A stretch of 64,000 bases of DNA from Mycolicibacterium poriferae (lineage in GTDB: Bacteria; Actinomycetota; Actinomycetes; Mycobacteriales; Mycobacteriaceae): NCBI RefSeq assembly GCF_010728325.1, contig NZ_AP022570.1, positions 2,046,001-2,110,000 on the forward strand, in the 5' to 3' direction. The translations under genes were made by a program, and so were the position numbers. Under the pieces are notes generated by a model, which ran no database searches, was not told the origin of the DNA, and worked only from the letters and a program-made list of their open reading frames with translations. This document shows, one piece after another, positions 1 through 9,489 of the stretch (positions within the stretch are counted from its first letter, which is position 1; the number at the start of each line of letters is the position of its first letter).

Positions 1-915
1 GATTGCGAGGCAGCCAAATGACATCGCGTCAGCAATCGAGAGGCCAAAGCCTTCAAAATCCTTGTTGTCTTCGAGGTCAATCTGTGGATGCAAAAACACG
101 TCACTCGACGCATAGAGGCGCGGCACGTCGTCACTCTCAACATAGCCAAGAAAGCGCACATGCTCCATAAGTCCAGCTTTCTCGCATTGTTCTTCAAGCT
201 CTCTAGCCAGAGGCCCCGTACCTGCGACCCGGTATTGAAAATCAGTTACACCTGCAGCTTTGAGCGTCTGAAAAGCACGAATGCATCCCTGGACGTTCTT
301 GCGTTCTACTAGTCGGGCCAGTGTAAGGAATCGAACCGGCCGGGAAAGTGTAATACGCTCCTCCGCCGCACTTTCAACCCCTGAATTGCCGCTTGCGTAC
401 GAAAGGCCGTTAGCGGCCACCAACCAACGTGTCGTATCAATTTTTCGGCCAGTTTGTCTCTTTGCGCGCTCAAGGGTAGCTGAAGACACAGCAACGACGA
501 TATTTGCTCGACGGAAGACGGCCCACATGATTGGCGCGAGGATACGTGGCACGATTAAAAGCTCGCGACCGTGCGCTGAGATCACTATCTGTTCGTCCCG
601 GCGAAGGGCCACGGGAATCATCGCGGGCCGCCACGTTGTAGCGTGAATAAAGTCAAATGAATTAACCTTGGCGACGGCGTCTACTACGCGCAACATTTTA
701 AGGGCCGTAACGCCCTGTCCGCCTGCGCCTGTGTTGAAAAGAGCCACTTTTCCCTCAGGGTATTCGCGAACTCCCCAACCGCATTGGCCCAGCGATTGCG
801 TAATAACTGTCACTTCAGCACCGCGCGCTAGGTAGGCTTTCGCAATCTGCTCTGAATAAGTTTCGACTCCACCGGTAATGGGTGGAAAGGCCTTACACAG
901 CATTAAGATGTTCAC
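1..915 (-). CDS. GT4-family glycosyltransferase, 3' end off the window
   Basis: The minus frame from a GTG at 915 stays open for 305 codons to the window edge, so the C-terminus is missing. The N-terminus reads MNILMLCKAFPPITGGVETY, the classic start of GT-B retaining glycosyltransferases with the donor-site glycine loop. Near residue 290 an EGFGLSIADAM segment matches the GT4 E-x7-E region, with Asp in place of the second Glu. A conserved LARLVERKN segment (about residue 205) sits between the two Rossmann domains. It probably transfers a sugar from a nucleotide donor onto a lipid-linked repeat unit of the exopolysaccharide made by the neighbouring genes. Codon use is AT-richer than in the rest of the window (TTA, ATA and AAA codons), which suggests acquired DNA. 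The donor and acceptor cannot be deduced. Confidence 0.85.
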   Translation of the reverse strand, partial: MNILMLCKAFPPITGGVETYSEQIAKAYLARGAEVTVITQSLGQCGWGVREYPEGKVALFNTGAGGQGVTALKMLRVVDAVAKVNSFDFIHATTWRPAMIPVALRRDEQIVISAHGRELLIVPRILAPIMWAVFRRANIVVAVSSATLERAKRQTGRKIDTTRWLVAANGLSYASGNSGVESAAEERITLSRPVRFLTLARLVERKNVQGCIRAFQTLKAAGVTDFQYRVAGTGPLARELEEQCEKAGLMEHVRFLGYVESDDVPRLYASSDVFLHPQIDLEDNKDFEGFGLSIADAMSFGCLAI

Positions 916-1004
916 GATTTTACTCTCAACCCTCGATCGTCATTAGTGCTTGTGATTCAGGGGGGACTTGACAAAGGCGGACGAGGTATGGTCATGCTAT
1001 TTTG

Positions 1005-1946
1005 TCATTTGCCGCTTAATTCGTGAAAGTATTGAATTGTCCGCGACAGGCCGTCCTCAAGCTGAACCTGAGGATCCCAATTGAGGCTAGTTTTTGCTAG
1101 GGTGATATCCGGTTGTCGCTGCCTCGGGTCATCAGACGGTAGATTTTCAAAGCGAATCGTGGAATTGCTTTGAGTCAGCGACAGCACTTTCTCTGCAAGT
1201 TCAAGCATTGTAAATTCGGCGGGATTACCGATGTTGACGGGACCGGTGAAGGAGGGCGGGGCGTCCATTAATCGCACCATCCCGTCAATTAGATCGTCCA
1301 CATAGCAGAAACTGCGGGTTTGGCTGCCGTCTCCGTAGATTGTCAACGGCTCGCCCCGTAGCGCTTGAACGATGAAGTTGCTAACGACTCGTCCGTCATC
1401 TGCGTTCATTCGCGGACCGTAAGTATTGAAGATCCGCATCACTTTGATGGACATATTGTGCTGACGGTGATAATCGAAAAACAGGGTCTCCGCGGCCCGC
1501 TTACCTTCGTCGTAGCAGCTCCGTGCACCGATAGGGTTTACGTGTCCCCAATATCGCTCTGGTTGGGGATGTACTTCAGGGTCGCCGTAAACTTCGGAAG
1601 TCGAGGCTTGAAGTACAGGTACCCGCAAGCGTTTTGCGAGGCCGAGGATGTTGATCGCGCCCATCACGCTGGTCTTCGTGGTTTGCACTGGGTCGCGCTG
1701 ATAATGAATCGGCGAAGCCGGACAGGCGAGATTGTAGATCTCGTCGACCTCGACGTAAAGCGGAAACGTCACGTCGTGGCGCATCAGTTCAAAGTTAGGG
1801 TTATCGATGAGGTTCGCGATATTTGCTTTTCGGCCCGTGTAAAAGTTGTCGACACACAAGATTTCGTGGCCTTCGCCGAGCAAACGTTCAGCAAGGTGAG
1901 AGCCAAGAAAACCGGCACCCCCGGTGACGAGCACGCGCTTAGACAC
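1005..1946 (-). CDS. UDP-glucuronate decarboxylase (UDP-xylose synthase)-like SDR
   Basis: This is a 313-residue extended short-chain dehydrogenase. It shows the NAD-binding TGGAGFLG motif at residues 8-15, the catalytic Y145-x3-K149 pair, and segments typical of UDP-xylose synthases: [12 protein letters not shown] (residues 72-83), STSEVYGDP (115-123) and [10 protein letters not shown] near the C-terminus. Enzymes of this type oxidise and decarboxylate UDP-glucuronate to UDP-xylose in the cytosol. It would supply xylose or a related pentose for the polysaccharide. It lies downstream of, and antiparallel to, the priming transferase that starts at 2160, with about 210 bp between the divergent starts. 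A dTDP-glucose dehydratase or UDP-glucose epimerase is less likely because of the UXS-specific segments. Confidence 0.85.
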   Translation of the reverse strand: MSKRVLVTGGAGFLGSHLAERLLGEGHEILCVDNFYTGRKANIANLIDNPNFELMRHDVTFPLYVEVDEIYNLACPASPIHYQRDPVQTTKTSVMGAINILGLAKRLRVPVLQASTSEVYGDPEVHPQPERYWGHVNPIGARSCYDEGKRAAETLFFDYHRQHNMSIKVMRIFNTYGPRMNADDGRVVSNFIVQALRGEPLTIYGDGSQTRSFCYVDDLIDGMVRLMDAPPSFTGPVNIGNPAEFTMLELAEKVLSLTQSNSTIRFENLPSDDPRQRQPDITLAKTSLNWDPQVQLEDGLSRTIQYFHELSGK

Positions 1947-2159
1947 GATTTTTACCCCCGGAACTAGTCGGAACGACCTGCGTGGCGTTGCAGGCTCTCG
2001 CTCACTTACGATACAAGGGCCGTGTTGCGGCGCGTGTCTGCTCTGCAGCGCGCGCCCAGTGTTCTGATCGGTTTCGATTGCCGTGCGAACTTGGCGGTGC
2101 CTGTACTAGGCTGAACGGCGTCGAAGAAGGTTGCGGGGGATGATAGATCCGGGGGGAAA

Positions 2160-3644
2160 ATGAGTGTCGCTGAAATCGCTGCGTTCGAACCTATCGAAGG
2201 GTCGAGGAGGCGGCGGTGGTACGGCCAACCGCTGCAATGGCACCGTGGGTTTGCACGTCGAGTGGCAATGACTGATGCTGCTTGCGTTGCAATCGCCTTA
2301 TCGACCGCCCAGTTCCTGCGTTTCGGGGCTACCTCGCCTGAGCTCGGCGCGTACGGTTCGGCTGGCTACACCACCTTGTCGGCGATAATCGCACTAGTCT
2401 GGATAGCGAGTCTGTGGGTTAACCGCACGTATGCGGCTCAGATCGTCGGTGCGGGTGTGGAGGAGTACCAGCGGCTTGTAGTCGCCACACTTAGTGTCTT
2501 TGGGCTAATCGCAATCGTATCCATGTTATTGAAGCTGGAGATCGCACGCGGCTATCTGGCGATAGCACTCCCACTCGGCCTCTTAACGTTGCTGACAGGG
2601 CGTTGGGGTTGGCGGAAATGGCTTCGGAGGAAACGTGCGGCAGGCGACTACGTTCATCGAGTACTCGTACTGGGCTCGCGTGCGTCGGCAGAAGCGGTTG
2701 CAGGTGAACTGATCAGCTCACCTCATAGTGGCTACCATGTCGTTGCCGCGGTTGTGCCGGGAGGTGAAGTGCCGCAGCATCTCGCCGGAACGACCATCCC
2801 GTTGAGTAACGATATCGACAGCGTGGTTGAGCAGATGAGTGAGCTAGCGGCCGACACTCTTCTTGTCACAAGTAGCGACGCACTCCCTCCGAGTCGCATT
2901 CGGGAAATCAGCTGGGCACTCGAGCCGGGCCGCCAGCACCTAGTGATAGCCCCCAGTCTGACCGATGTTTGCGGTCCTCGAATGCATATGCACCATGTCG
3001 CGGGGCTACCGCTCCTCCACGTTCAGGCGCCTGTCTACGAAGGAACGAAACTGCTCGCCAAGCGCTGTTTCGACCTGATCGGCTCGGGCGCCCTGATCAT
3101 GCTTTTTTCGCCCATCTTGCTCGCAACAGCGATCTGCATTAAGTCAACCGACCGCGGTCCCGTGTTTTTCAGGCAGCTCCGTGCGGGCTATGGTGGCGAG
3201 TCGTTCCGGATGATCAAGTTCCGATCGATGGTAGTGGACGCGGAGGCTCGGCTCGCGGAGCTCGAGCGCCAAAATGAAAGCGATGGGGCAATCTTCAAGA
3301 TGAAGAATGACCCACGTATAACCCCGATCGGCCGGTTCATACGGCGCTACAGCATCGATGAACTGCCGCAGTTGTTCAACGTCTTTCTTGGCTCAATGAG
3401 CCTGGTGGGCCCGCGTCCACACCCGCTGCGAGACGTTGAACACTACGATGGTCACGTTCACCGGCGCTTTTTGGTGAAGCCGGGGATGACCGGTCTATGG
3501 CAGGTCAGCGGGCGTTCGTCACTGTCCTGGCAGCAATCAGTGCGGCTTGATCTCTACTACGTGGAGAACTGGTCGATGTTGAGTGACATTGCAATTTTGT
3601 GGCGCACCTTCAAAGCAGTAGTTGGCAAGGATGGGGCTTATTAG
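2160..3644 (+). CDS. WbaP-type polyprenyl-phosphate glycosyl-1-phosphate transferase
   Basis: This 494-residue membrane protein has several N-terminal hydrophobic segments (about residues 35-140), a central Rossmann-like region (about 165-270) and a C-terminal bacterial sugar transferase domain (about 300-494). The domain shows KRCFDLIGS, GPVFFRQLRAG, KFRSM, DELPQLFNVFLGSMSLVGPR and LYYVENWS. Such enzymes start polysaccharide assembly by moving a hexose-1-phosphate from a nucleotide sugar onto undecaprenyl (or decaprenyl) phosphate at the inner membrane. The start codon follows a G-rich tract (GGGGGG, 4 nt away). A tyrosine phosphatase gene lies about 100 bp downstream on the same strand, and many bacterial capsule loci couple priming to phosphorylation control. 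A second, separate priming transferase lies at 18874. Confidence 0.9.
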   Translation: MSVAEIAAFEPIEGSRRRRWYGQPLQWHRGFARRVAMTDAACVAIALSTAQFLRFGATSPELGAYGSAGYTTLSAIIALVWIASLWVNRTYAAQIVGAGVEEYQRLVVATLSVFGLIAIVSMLLKLEIARGYLAIALPLGLLTLLTGRWGWRKWLRRKRAAGDYVHRVLVLGSRASAEAVAGELISSPHSGYHVVAAVVPGGEVPQHLAGTTIPLSNDIDSVVEQMSELAADTLLVTSSDALPPSRIREISWALEPGRQHLVIAPSLTDVCGPRMHMHHVAGLPLLHVQAPVYEGTKLLAKRCFDLIGSGALIMLFSPILLATAICIKSTDRGPVFFRQLRAGYGGESFRMIKFRSMVVDAEARLAELERQNESDGAIFKMKNDPRITPIGRFIRRYSIDELPQLFNVFLGSMSLVGPRPHPLRDVEHYDGHVHRRFLVKPGMTGLWQVSGRSSLSWQQSVRLDLYYVENWSMLSDIAILWRTFKAVVGKDGAY

Positions 3645-3748
3645 CCGCTAGTCCCCGCTTCTCGAGGCCCCTGTCCGAGTGCGCTGGCCGTTTGGGCAGG
3701 ATCTTTCATCGGCTGACTCAGCCCAGGCGCCCACCCTAGGAGCCGAAT

Positions 3749-4288
3749 CTGCATCTGCTATTCGTTTGTACCGGAAACATATGTCGGTCACCTACCGCCG
3801 AACGCCTGGCACTCGCTTATGCCGCGCAGCGCGACATCTCCGGGGTCCGCGCGTCGAGCGCAGGAACGCGTGCTTTGGTTGGTCAGCCTATCCACCATGA
3901 GGCTGCGCTGGTCCTTGAAGAGTTGGGCGGCGACGCATCCGGGTTTGCTGCCCGTCGGCTCGGAACCCGTACTCTCGCGGGAGCCGATCTGGTCCTTGGG
4001 ATGACTAAGGCTCATCGTGACGCAATTCTGGAGCTCGCCCCGCAGAAGTTGCATCGCGTATTCACACTTGCTGAAGCTTCGCGGTTGGCATCGGACGGCA
4101 AGGCGAAGGCTGTCGCAGATCTTGGAGAGCTGCGACCGCAGCTCTCGGGAGACGACATCCCTGACATCGCGGACCCAATCGGCCAGAATGCCGACGTATT
4201 TGCAATGGTCGGGTTCCAGATCGCGAGACTACTGCCCCCGATCCTTGAATTGTGCCGCGATTCCGGCGACAGTGATGTAGGGCGGTGA
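3749..4288 (+). CDS. Low-molecular-weight protein-tyrosine phosphatase with a CTG start
   Basis: The frame reads MHLLFVCTGNICRSPTAERL, with the C-x5-R-S phosphatase P-loop at C7-R13-S14, a later SSAGT segment (about residues 36-40) and a DP pair (D142-P143) positioned as the general acid. An in-frame TAG at 3737-3739 blocks any upstream extension. The only codon giving the complete conserved N-terminus is CTG at 3749, six bases after a TAGGAG Shine-Dalgarno at 3737-3742. The next ATG (3896) would remove the active site. The product would be 179 residues, normal for the family. In capsule loci such phosphatases reverse autophosphorylation of the Wzc-type kinase. The Wzc-like partner at 11108 lacks obvious target tyrosines, so the substrate is open. 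Confidence 0.8.
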   Translation: MHLLFVCTGNICRSPTAERLALAYAAQRDISGVRASSAGTRALVGQPIHHEAALVLEELGGDASGFAARRLGTRTLAGADLVLGMTKAHRDAILELAPQKLHRVFTLAEASRLASDGKAKAVADLGELRPQLSGDDIPDIADPIGQNADVFAMVGFQIARLLPPILELCRDSGDSDVGR

Positions 4289-4412
4289 CCAGCGCCGGCC
4301 TGCTCCCGAAGAAAACAGAGCCGGCCGTATGAATGAGGTGTTAGCTGCCGCCGCCGATCCTCCTTAATTGGCAAATAGACGTCTAGCTAGCGCTAGGGGT
4401 GGCTGGTACACA

Positions 4413-5588
4413 TCAAGGAACTTGCCGGGCCGCATGCTCTGCTGCGCCCCGCAATCGATCTCTGGTGCGTCTTCTCGCCAAGGCCCATGCCACCAAGCCC
4501 ACGAGTCCCGCACCGCCGACCGCCCCCAGCCGGATCCACCCTGCGCTCAGCTGCGAACTCGTCCGTTCATCCTGGTCGAGCCCAAGCAAGTCCAGCGCGG
4601 CAGGTGCCCAGAAGCCGGAGGCCGGGCCACCTCGGCACGCTCCGTCGGTTTCACCTGGATTTTTCACCCAGAGAAAGCCATCGAGTGCGTCACCTTCAAA
4701 CAACTGCGGCTCATGTCCCAACCGGGCCCCCGGTGGATTGCAGTTGTCCCCTTGCGGTCCGGCGCCGTTTCGCCCGGTGTCGATCACGTAATGCACATCG
4801 GTGATGCCGAGCTTGCTGAGCTCGGACCGAACATCCTCCGCGTACGCGATCTCGCGCTGCGTCGTGTAGTGGGCAGCGACATTGAGGCTGAAGCCCCTGA
4901 CCTTGTCGACACCCACCTTGCTCAACCGGTCCGCCGCTTCGGCTGCGCTCAACCAGTTCTCATGTCCGGCATCGATGTACACCCGTGCGCCGGTGGTCGC
5001 CAGCGCATCGACGGCGAAGGTGAGCGTGTCGAGTCGGTCGCCTTGCTCGCACTTCCCCAGCTGGGGGAGCGCATCGGGTTCGATGATGACGAGCGCATCG
5101 TCATGTCCTTTTAACTCTGCGGCAGCACCTTTCACCCAATCCCTGTATTCCTGCTCGTCGGCCGCGCCTCCGGTGGACCACGAACCACAGTCACGCTGCG
5201 GTATCCGGTACAGCACGACGGTCGGGACCGCATCGGCAGCCGCCGCACCGTCTAAATAATCGCCCACATCGTCTTGGACGGTCTCGGAGGTAGACCAATC
5301 GGTGAACCACTTGGCCTGCGGCGTCGTTGCGATCGGATCGAATCGGGCATCCTCGCGTGCCGCCGCGATCGACTGCATGTCGGGATCGATGTACAACTCC
5401 GCGTTTGCGGGGTCCCGGCCAGCCAACGACTCAGTATTGGACGGGTTCCACCACCCCGAGTAAGAGATCACGACGACCGACGCCAGCACGGCGACAACGA
5501 CGGCCGCCACCGCCAGTAGAACCGCACGGCTCCGTCGTCTGCCCAGGGGGCGACCAGCAGACACATCGTCGACTGGGCGGTGATTCAC
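4413..5588 (-). CDS. Membrane-anchored GH6 family endoglucanase/cellulase
   Basis: This 391-residue protein has a basic N-terminus followed by a transmembrane or signal-anchor helix (about residues 22-42) and a second hydrophobic helix near the C-terminus (about 347-366) ahead of an Arg-rich tail. The middle is a GH6 domain: YRIPQRDCGSWS with D133 and C134, IIEPDALPQL with the catalytic-acid Asp at 172, YIDAGHENWL (204-213), then HYVIDTGRNG, CNPPGARLG and LWVKNPGE. GH6 enzymes cleave beta-1,4-glucan with inversion. Its ATG overlaps the stop of the upstream O-antigen ligase-like gene by 4 bp, so both belong to one polysaccharide operon. Here it probably trims or releases the polymer, as cellulases in bacterial cellulose operons do, rather than feeding on plant material. 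Confidence 0.88.
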   Translation of the reverse strand: MNHRPVDDVSAGRPLGRRRSRAVLLAVAAVVVAVLASVVVISYSGWWNPSNTESLAGRDPANAELYIDPDMQSIAAAREDARFDPIATTPQAKWFTDWSTSETVQDDVGDYLDGAAAADAVPTVVLYRIPQRDCGSWSTGGAADEQEYRDWVKGAAAELKGHDDALVIIEPDALPQLGKCEQGDRLDTLTFAVDALATTGARVYIDAGHENWLSAAEAADRLSKVGVDKVRGFSLNVAAHYTTQREIAYAEDVRSELSKLGITDVHYVIDTGRNGAGPQGDNCNPPGARLGHEPQLFEGDALDGFLWVKNPGETDGACRGGPASGFWAPAALDLLGLDQDERTSSQLSAGWIRLGAVGGAGLVGLVAWALARRRTRDRLRGAAEHAARQVP

Positions 5589-6880
5589 CGGAGCGCACGC
5601 TCTCGACGGGTGTCGCTGGCTCGTGTGAAGAACAACACCGTCAGCGGAACGATCGTGACCGTCCAGAACATCGACCTGTCGACGAAGCCGAGCGGCACTT
5701 CGAGGAAACCCGCGATGGCAATACCTGTCACCAACATTGCGGCGATCACCAGGTAGCGATTGTCAGGTGCCGTGATGACGTAGGTCTGCACAAGAAGCGA
5801 TCCGATCGCGAGAAACGCGAGCACCAGCCCGCCGGTGGCAAGGAAGTGGACGAACTGGTTGTGGCCCTGATAAGCCGCCGCATTCAATGGCGACGTGTCA
5901 CTGCCTGCGATGCGTTCGTACCAATCGTGGCCCAGACCCGACACGAAGGCGCGCGACGACCATTCCCTCAGAGAGCCGTTCCAAATGAGGCCACGCTCCG
6001 TGAACGCGTCGTCGTCCCAGCCCATGAACGGCAGCGCACACATGGCGAGGATTGACAAGCCGGTGGCGACCCGTGCGACTGCTGACGCCGCGCGACTCCA
6101 CCCCAACTCCGCGATGATCCTGACGGCAAGCCCCACAACCAACATCACCGCGACCGCCAGCATCGAACTGCGGCTCGACGACCACACGATCCCGAACACG
6201 ACGATTCCCAGACCAGAGAATCTCCACCACCGCGGAAGCATCGCGACCGTCGCGGCCCCGATGGCGAGATACTGGCCCAGATTGTTCTCCGATGTGAACA
6301 TCCCCTGCAGCAGACCCAACGACGGAAAGACGGCCTTGTCGGAGCGCTCGCGCACAACCCCCTCCACGTCACGCAACAGGCCGGCGTCCGGCAGCAGGAA
6401 TCCGAATCCGATCGCAATCACCGCCGTGAGCACGACGAGCGCACCCAATGCGATGAGCACCCGCGGGTGGGGTCGCAACGCAGCCAGCGCCAGCACCACC
6501 GTCACGTAGAGCAAGCTGTCGGGAGTTGTTGAGCCGGAATACACGTCCTGGGTGAACAGCCACAGCCAGGGCGCGAGAACCAGCAGGATGCGCCAGAGGC
6601 CTGGGCGGGTGACGTCGTTGATGCGGAACACGATCACACCGACGCTGATCCCGACGACGAGCAAGAAGAACAGTTGGGAGGTCAGTCGGGCGGCCGGCGT
6701 TTGGATCAACTCTTCGCCGATCGGAACGAACGACTTCTCCGCCGTAACCGACAACACGATGGGTGACCCGACCGCGCGGCACCACATCAAGACGATGATC
6801 AGCACGGCCGCGGCGTCGCAGGTGATGAACAGCCGGCCCCTTTGCCGCATCGGCCCCTCTGCTCGCACCGCCCCAACCAT
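5585..6880 (-). CDS. O-antigen ligase/Wzy-polymerase-like membrane protein
   Basis: This 431-residue protein consists almost entirely of hydrophobic helices separated by short loops (at least ten candidate transmembrane segments). It has one larger extracytoplasmic loop (about residues 285-335) containing GLGHDWYERIAG and GHNQFVHFLATGG. That arrangement and the H-N-x-F/Y-h motif are typical of the O-antigen ligase/Wzy superfamily, which polymerises or ligates lipid-linked repeat units on the outer face of the membrane. It shares a 4-bp overlap with the GH6 gene downstream and is divergent from the flippase gene at 6944. Whether it acts as polymerase or ligase cannot be told from sequence. Confidence 0.82.
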   Translation of the reverse strand: MVGAVRAEGPMRQRGRLFITCDAAAVLIIVLMWCRAVGSPIVLSVTAEKSFVPIGEELIQTPAARLTSQLFFLLVVGISVGVIVFRINDVTRPGLWRILLVLAPWLWLFTQDVYSGSTTPDSLLYVTVVLALAALRPHPRVLIALGALVVLTAVIAIGFGFLLPDAGLLRDVEGVVRERSDKAVFPSLGLLQGMFTSENNLGQYLAIGAATVAMLPRWWRFSGLGIVVFGIVWSSSRSSMLAVAVMLVVGLAVRIIAELGWSRAASAVARVATGLSILAMCALPFMGWDDDAFTERGLIWNGSLREWSSRAFVSGLGHDWYERIAGSDTSPLNAAAYQGHNQFVHFLATGGLVLAFLAIGSLLVQTYVITAPDNRYLVIAAMLVTGIAIAGFLEVPLGFVDRSMFWTVTIVPLTVLFFTRASDTRRERALR

Positions 6881-6943
6881 GCCCCCCTTGATGGCGGCAC
6901 GTGTACGTTGGGAATGCTACCGGCTGGATGAGCGGGGGATCGA

Positions 6944-8407
6944 GTGCCAACCGGACGAGGGCGCTCTGCGAGCGGCAACGCTGTGTTGGCCCTGAGCGGC
7001 CAATGGGGGCGGTACGCACTTCAATTGTTGGCGTTGGTCGTCTTCTCGCGACTGCTCAGTCCCGCCGACTTCGGACTCGTCGCGATGGTCACCGGCATCG
7101 TCGGCATCGCCTACGTAATCGGCGATTTCGGGCTCTCTCTAGCCGCATTACAGGCTGACGAGTTGACCGCCCACCAACGCAGCAACTTGTTCTGGATCAA
7201 TACCGGCATCGGCGTAGCCATAGCTATAGTCGTCTGCGTTGCAGCCGGCCCGCTGGCCTCCTTTTACGGTGACCCCCGCGTCGAACAGGTCGCTGTCGTT
7301 CTTGCCTCGGTGTTTCTGCTCAACGGCGTCGCCGTGCAGTTCCGCACCGAACTGAACCGAGAACTACGGTTCGGCGTGATAGCTGCCGCAGACTTCCTCG
7401 GGCAGGCGGCAGGATTCGCGGTGGCTCTGGCCGGCGCGCTGGTCGGGTGGTCGTACTGGGCGCTGGTGGTCATGCAGGTCGTCGCCGCGGCGGCCACGAA
7501 CGCAATCCTCGTCGCCCGCGCACACTGGTGGCCGGGCTGGTACCGGCGCGGGACACCCATGCGGTCGCTACTGGTCTTCGGGGTGAACACCTCGCTGACG
7601 CAGGTGATCAATTATGTTTCGACCAACATCGACCAGGTGGTCATCGGCCGGGTGTGGGGCGCGACCACCCTCGGCTTCTACAACCGTGCCTTCCAGATCG
7701 CTCGCATCCCGGCTCAGCAGGTCGCGGCCCCGCTGACCCGCGTCGTTCTTCCTTATCTCTCGAGACGACAGAACGACCGAGCGTCGTATCTCGACGCTGT
7801 GAAGAAAACTCAATTGGCACTTTCCACCCTTCTGCTCTCCCTGCTCGCTTTCGTCGCCGGCACCGGTGACTGGCTGGTTCCCGTGGTGCTCGGCGGAGGG
7901 TGGCAGGAAGCCGTTCCGTTGCTTCGTGCACTCTGCCTCGCGGGCGCCCTGCAGGCGATCGGGTACGTCGCGTACTGGGTACTGCTCTCCCAGGGCAAGA
8001 CCGGCTTGCTGTTCGCCACCGAACTCGGGGCGCGAATCGTCATGATCGCGCTCATCGTCGTCGCCGCGGCCTGGGGACCGTTGTGGGTGGCGCTGGCCGC
8101 CGCCGCCGGGCAACTCCTTCTCCTCGCGTCAGCCGCGTTCTTCGCGCTTCCCCGCGCCAACGTTCCGGCCGGTCCCGTGCTGTTTCCTGCCCTGCGGCCC
8201 GCCCTCGTGTTTGCGCTCGCTGCGGCGGCCGCATGGGGTGCGGGCCGCAGCGCGGGTGACCTGCCCGACGCCGTCGCTCTAATCATCGGGACGGGCGCAT
8301 TCCTTGGCGTCTGCGTTGCCGCCCTGGCGCTTCCGATTTTTCGTCGCGACGTCGGCGTCCTTCTGGCACTAGTCCGGAGTGTGCGGTCGGGAAGGGGAGG
8401 CGTGTGA
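6944..8407 (+). CDS. Wzx-like lipopolysaccharide/polysaccharide flippase (MOP superfamily)
   Basis: This is a 487-residue polytopic protein of about 14 hydrophobic segments. It begins with a short polar stretch and then shows the polysaccharide-transporter signature LSPADFGLVAMV (about residues 38-49) and the conserved FGVNTSLTQVINYVSTNIDQVVIGR region (about 208-232). MOP-family flippases move undecaprenyl-linked oligosaccharides across the membrane. A GTG start after a GGGGG tract is the best supported start; a nearby ATG at 6928 is out of frame. The stop overlaps the GTG start of the next glycosyltransferase by 4 bp (GTGA), indicating translational coupling. With the Wzy-like protein next door it forms a Wzx/Wzy-type export route. 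Confidence 0.88.
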   Translation: MPTGRGRSASGNAVLALSGQWGRYALQLLALVVFSRLLSPADFGLVAMVTGIVGIAYVIGDFGLSLAALQADELTAHQRSNLFWINTGIGVAIAIVVCVAAGPLASFYGDPRVEQVAVVLASVFLLNGVAVQFRTELNRELRFGVIAAADFLGQAAGFAVALAGALVGWSYWALVVMQVVAAAATNAILVARAHWWPGWYRRGTPMRSLLVFGVNTSLTQVINYVSTNIDQVVIGRVWGATTLGFYNRAFQIARIPAQQVAAPLTRVVLPYLSRRQNDRASYLDAVKKTQLALSTLLLSLLAFVAGTGDWLVPVVLGGGWQEAVPLLRALCLAGALQAIGYVAYWVLLSQGKTGLLFATELGARIVMIALIVVAAAWGPLWVALAAAAGQLLLLASAAFFALPRANVPAGPVLFPALRPALVFALAAAAAWGAGRSAGDLPDAVALIIGTGAFLGVCVAALALPIFRRDVGVLLALVRSVRSGRGGV

Positions 8408-9489
8408 ACCAACGACGACTGAAAGTGTTGACGTCGACAGGGCCGGTCAAGCAGGACGACAATCCCTACCTGCAGCAACTGGTGTCCGGGCTGAACGGTC
8501 GGGTCGACGTCGAACCGCTATCCGGGCGCGCTGTTCTGTTCTCCCGTCCGGACGTCTTCCATGTCCACTGGCCCTCCCAGCTGTACCGCGCGGACGGGCG
8601 GGCGAAGACACACGTCAAGAGGATTCTTTCGGCTGTGCTGCTCGCCCGACTGCGCGCGCGGCGCGTACCCGTGGTCCTGACGGCGCACAACATCGCCTCC
8701 CACGAGGGAGAACGTGGCATCGAAAAGCTGCTGTTGCGCGCGCTGGAGCGGATGGTCACCATTCGCATCTATCTCAACGAGTCCGAACAGAATGACCGCA
8801 GCCGGGGCGTGGTCATCCTGCACGGTGACTACCGCGGCTGGCTAGACGAACTCGGCATCGTCATCTCGTCACGAGAGCCGGAGCGAGACGTCATCTTGTT
8901 CGGATGGCTGCGGCGGTACAAGGGGATCGAGGAACTCATCGCGGCGGCGCACGATGCGCACGCAACATTGACGATCACCGGGCGCGCAATTGACTCGACC
9001 TATGAGCGGTTCCTGGCGGCGACGATCGTCGACTCTCCCTCCACAATGCTCGACAGTCGTCATCGCGACGACGACGAGTTGGTCGCTGAAATCCTGCGGC
9101 ACCGGCTCGTATGTCTGCCCTACCAGAACATGTACAACTCGGGAGCGTTGCTCTATGCCCTCAGCGTGGGGCGTCCTGTCCTCGCCCCGCGCAGCCCGTC
9201 CAATGAGGCAATTGCGCGGGAGGTGGGCGAGTCATGGTTGATGTTGTACGAGGGCCCGTTGACCGCGGCAATCCTGCGCGAGGCACTCAACCGCGTGCCG
9301 CCCTCGGGGTCGCCCGACCTCTCCCGGCGGGACTGGGCGACAGGCATCGCGCTGCACATCGCGTGCTATCGGACTCTGGTCGATGCGGCATCACGCCGTA
9401 TCCAACCGAACACCGCGCGGATGCTTCTCGCCGCGGACCCCGCATTCAGGGCCCACTCGGCGTTCAATACGCCCGATCAGATCTTATAG
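8404..9489 (+). CDS. GT-B fold glycosyltransferase (GT4-like)
   Basis: This 361-residue protein starts at a GTG overlapping the flippase stop. Visible features are VFHVHWPSQL (about residues 50-59) and VVLTAHNI (about 93-100) in the N-terminal domain, FGWLRRYKGIEELI (about 167-180) opening the C-terminal domain, and an LPYQNMYNSGALLYALSVGRPVLA block (about 238-261) in the position of the donor-nucleotide site. It lacks a clear E-x7-E pair, so the assignment is GT-B fold with GT4 resemblance only. It probably adds one sugar of the repeat unit on the cytoplasmic face. Its 3' end overlaps the convergent GT2 gene by 13 bp. Confidence 0.8.
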   Translation: MNQRRLKVLTSTGPVKQDDNPYLQQLVSGLNGRVDVEPLSGRAVLFSRPDVFHVHWPSQLYRADGRAKTHVKRILSAVLLARLRARRVPVVLTAHNIASHEGERGIEKLLLRALERMVTIRIYLNESEQNDRSRGVVILHGDYRGWLDELGIVISSREPERDVILFGWLRRYKGIEELIAAAHDAHATLTITGRAIDSTYERFLAATIVDSPSTMLDSRHRDDDELVAEILRHRLVCLPYQNMYNSGALLYALSVGRPVLAPRSPSNEAIAREVGESWLMLYEGPLTAAILREALNRVPPSGSPDLSRRDWATGIALHIACYRTLVDAASRRIQPNTARMLLAADPAFRAHSAFNTPDQIL

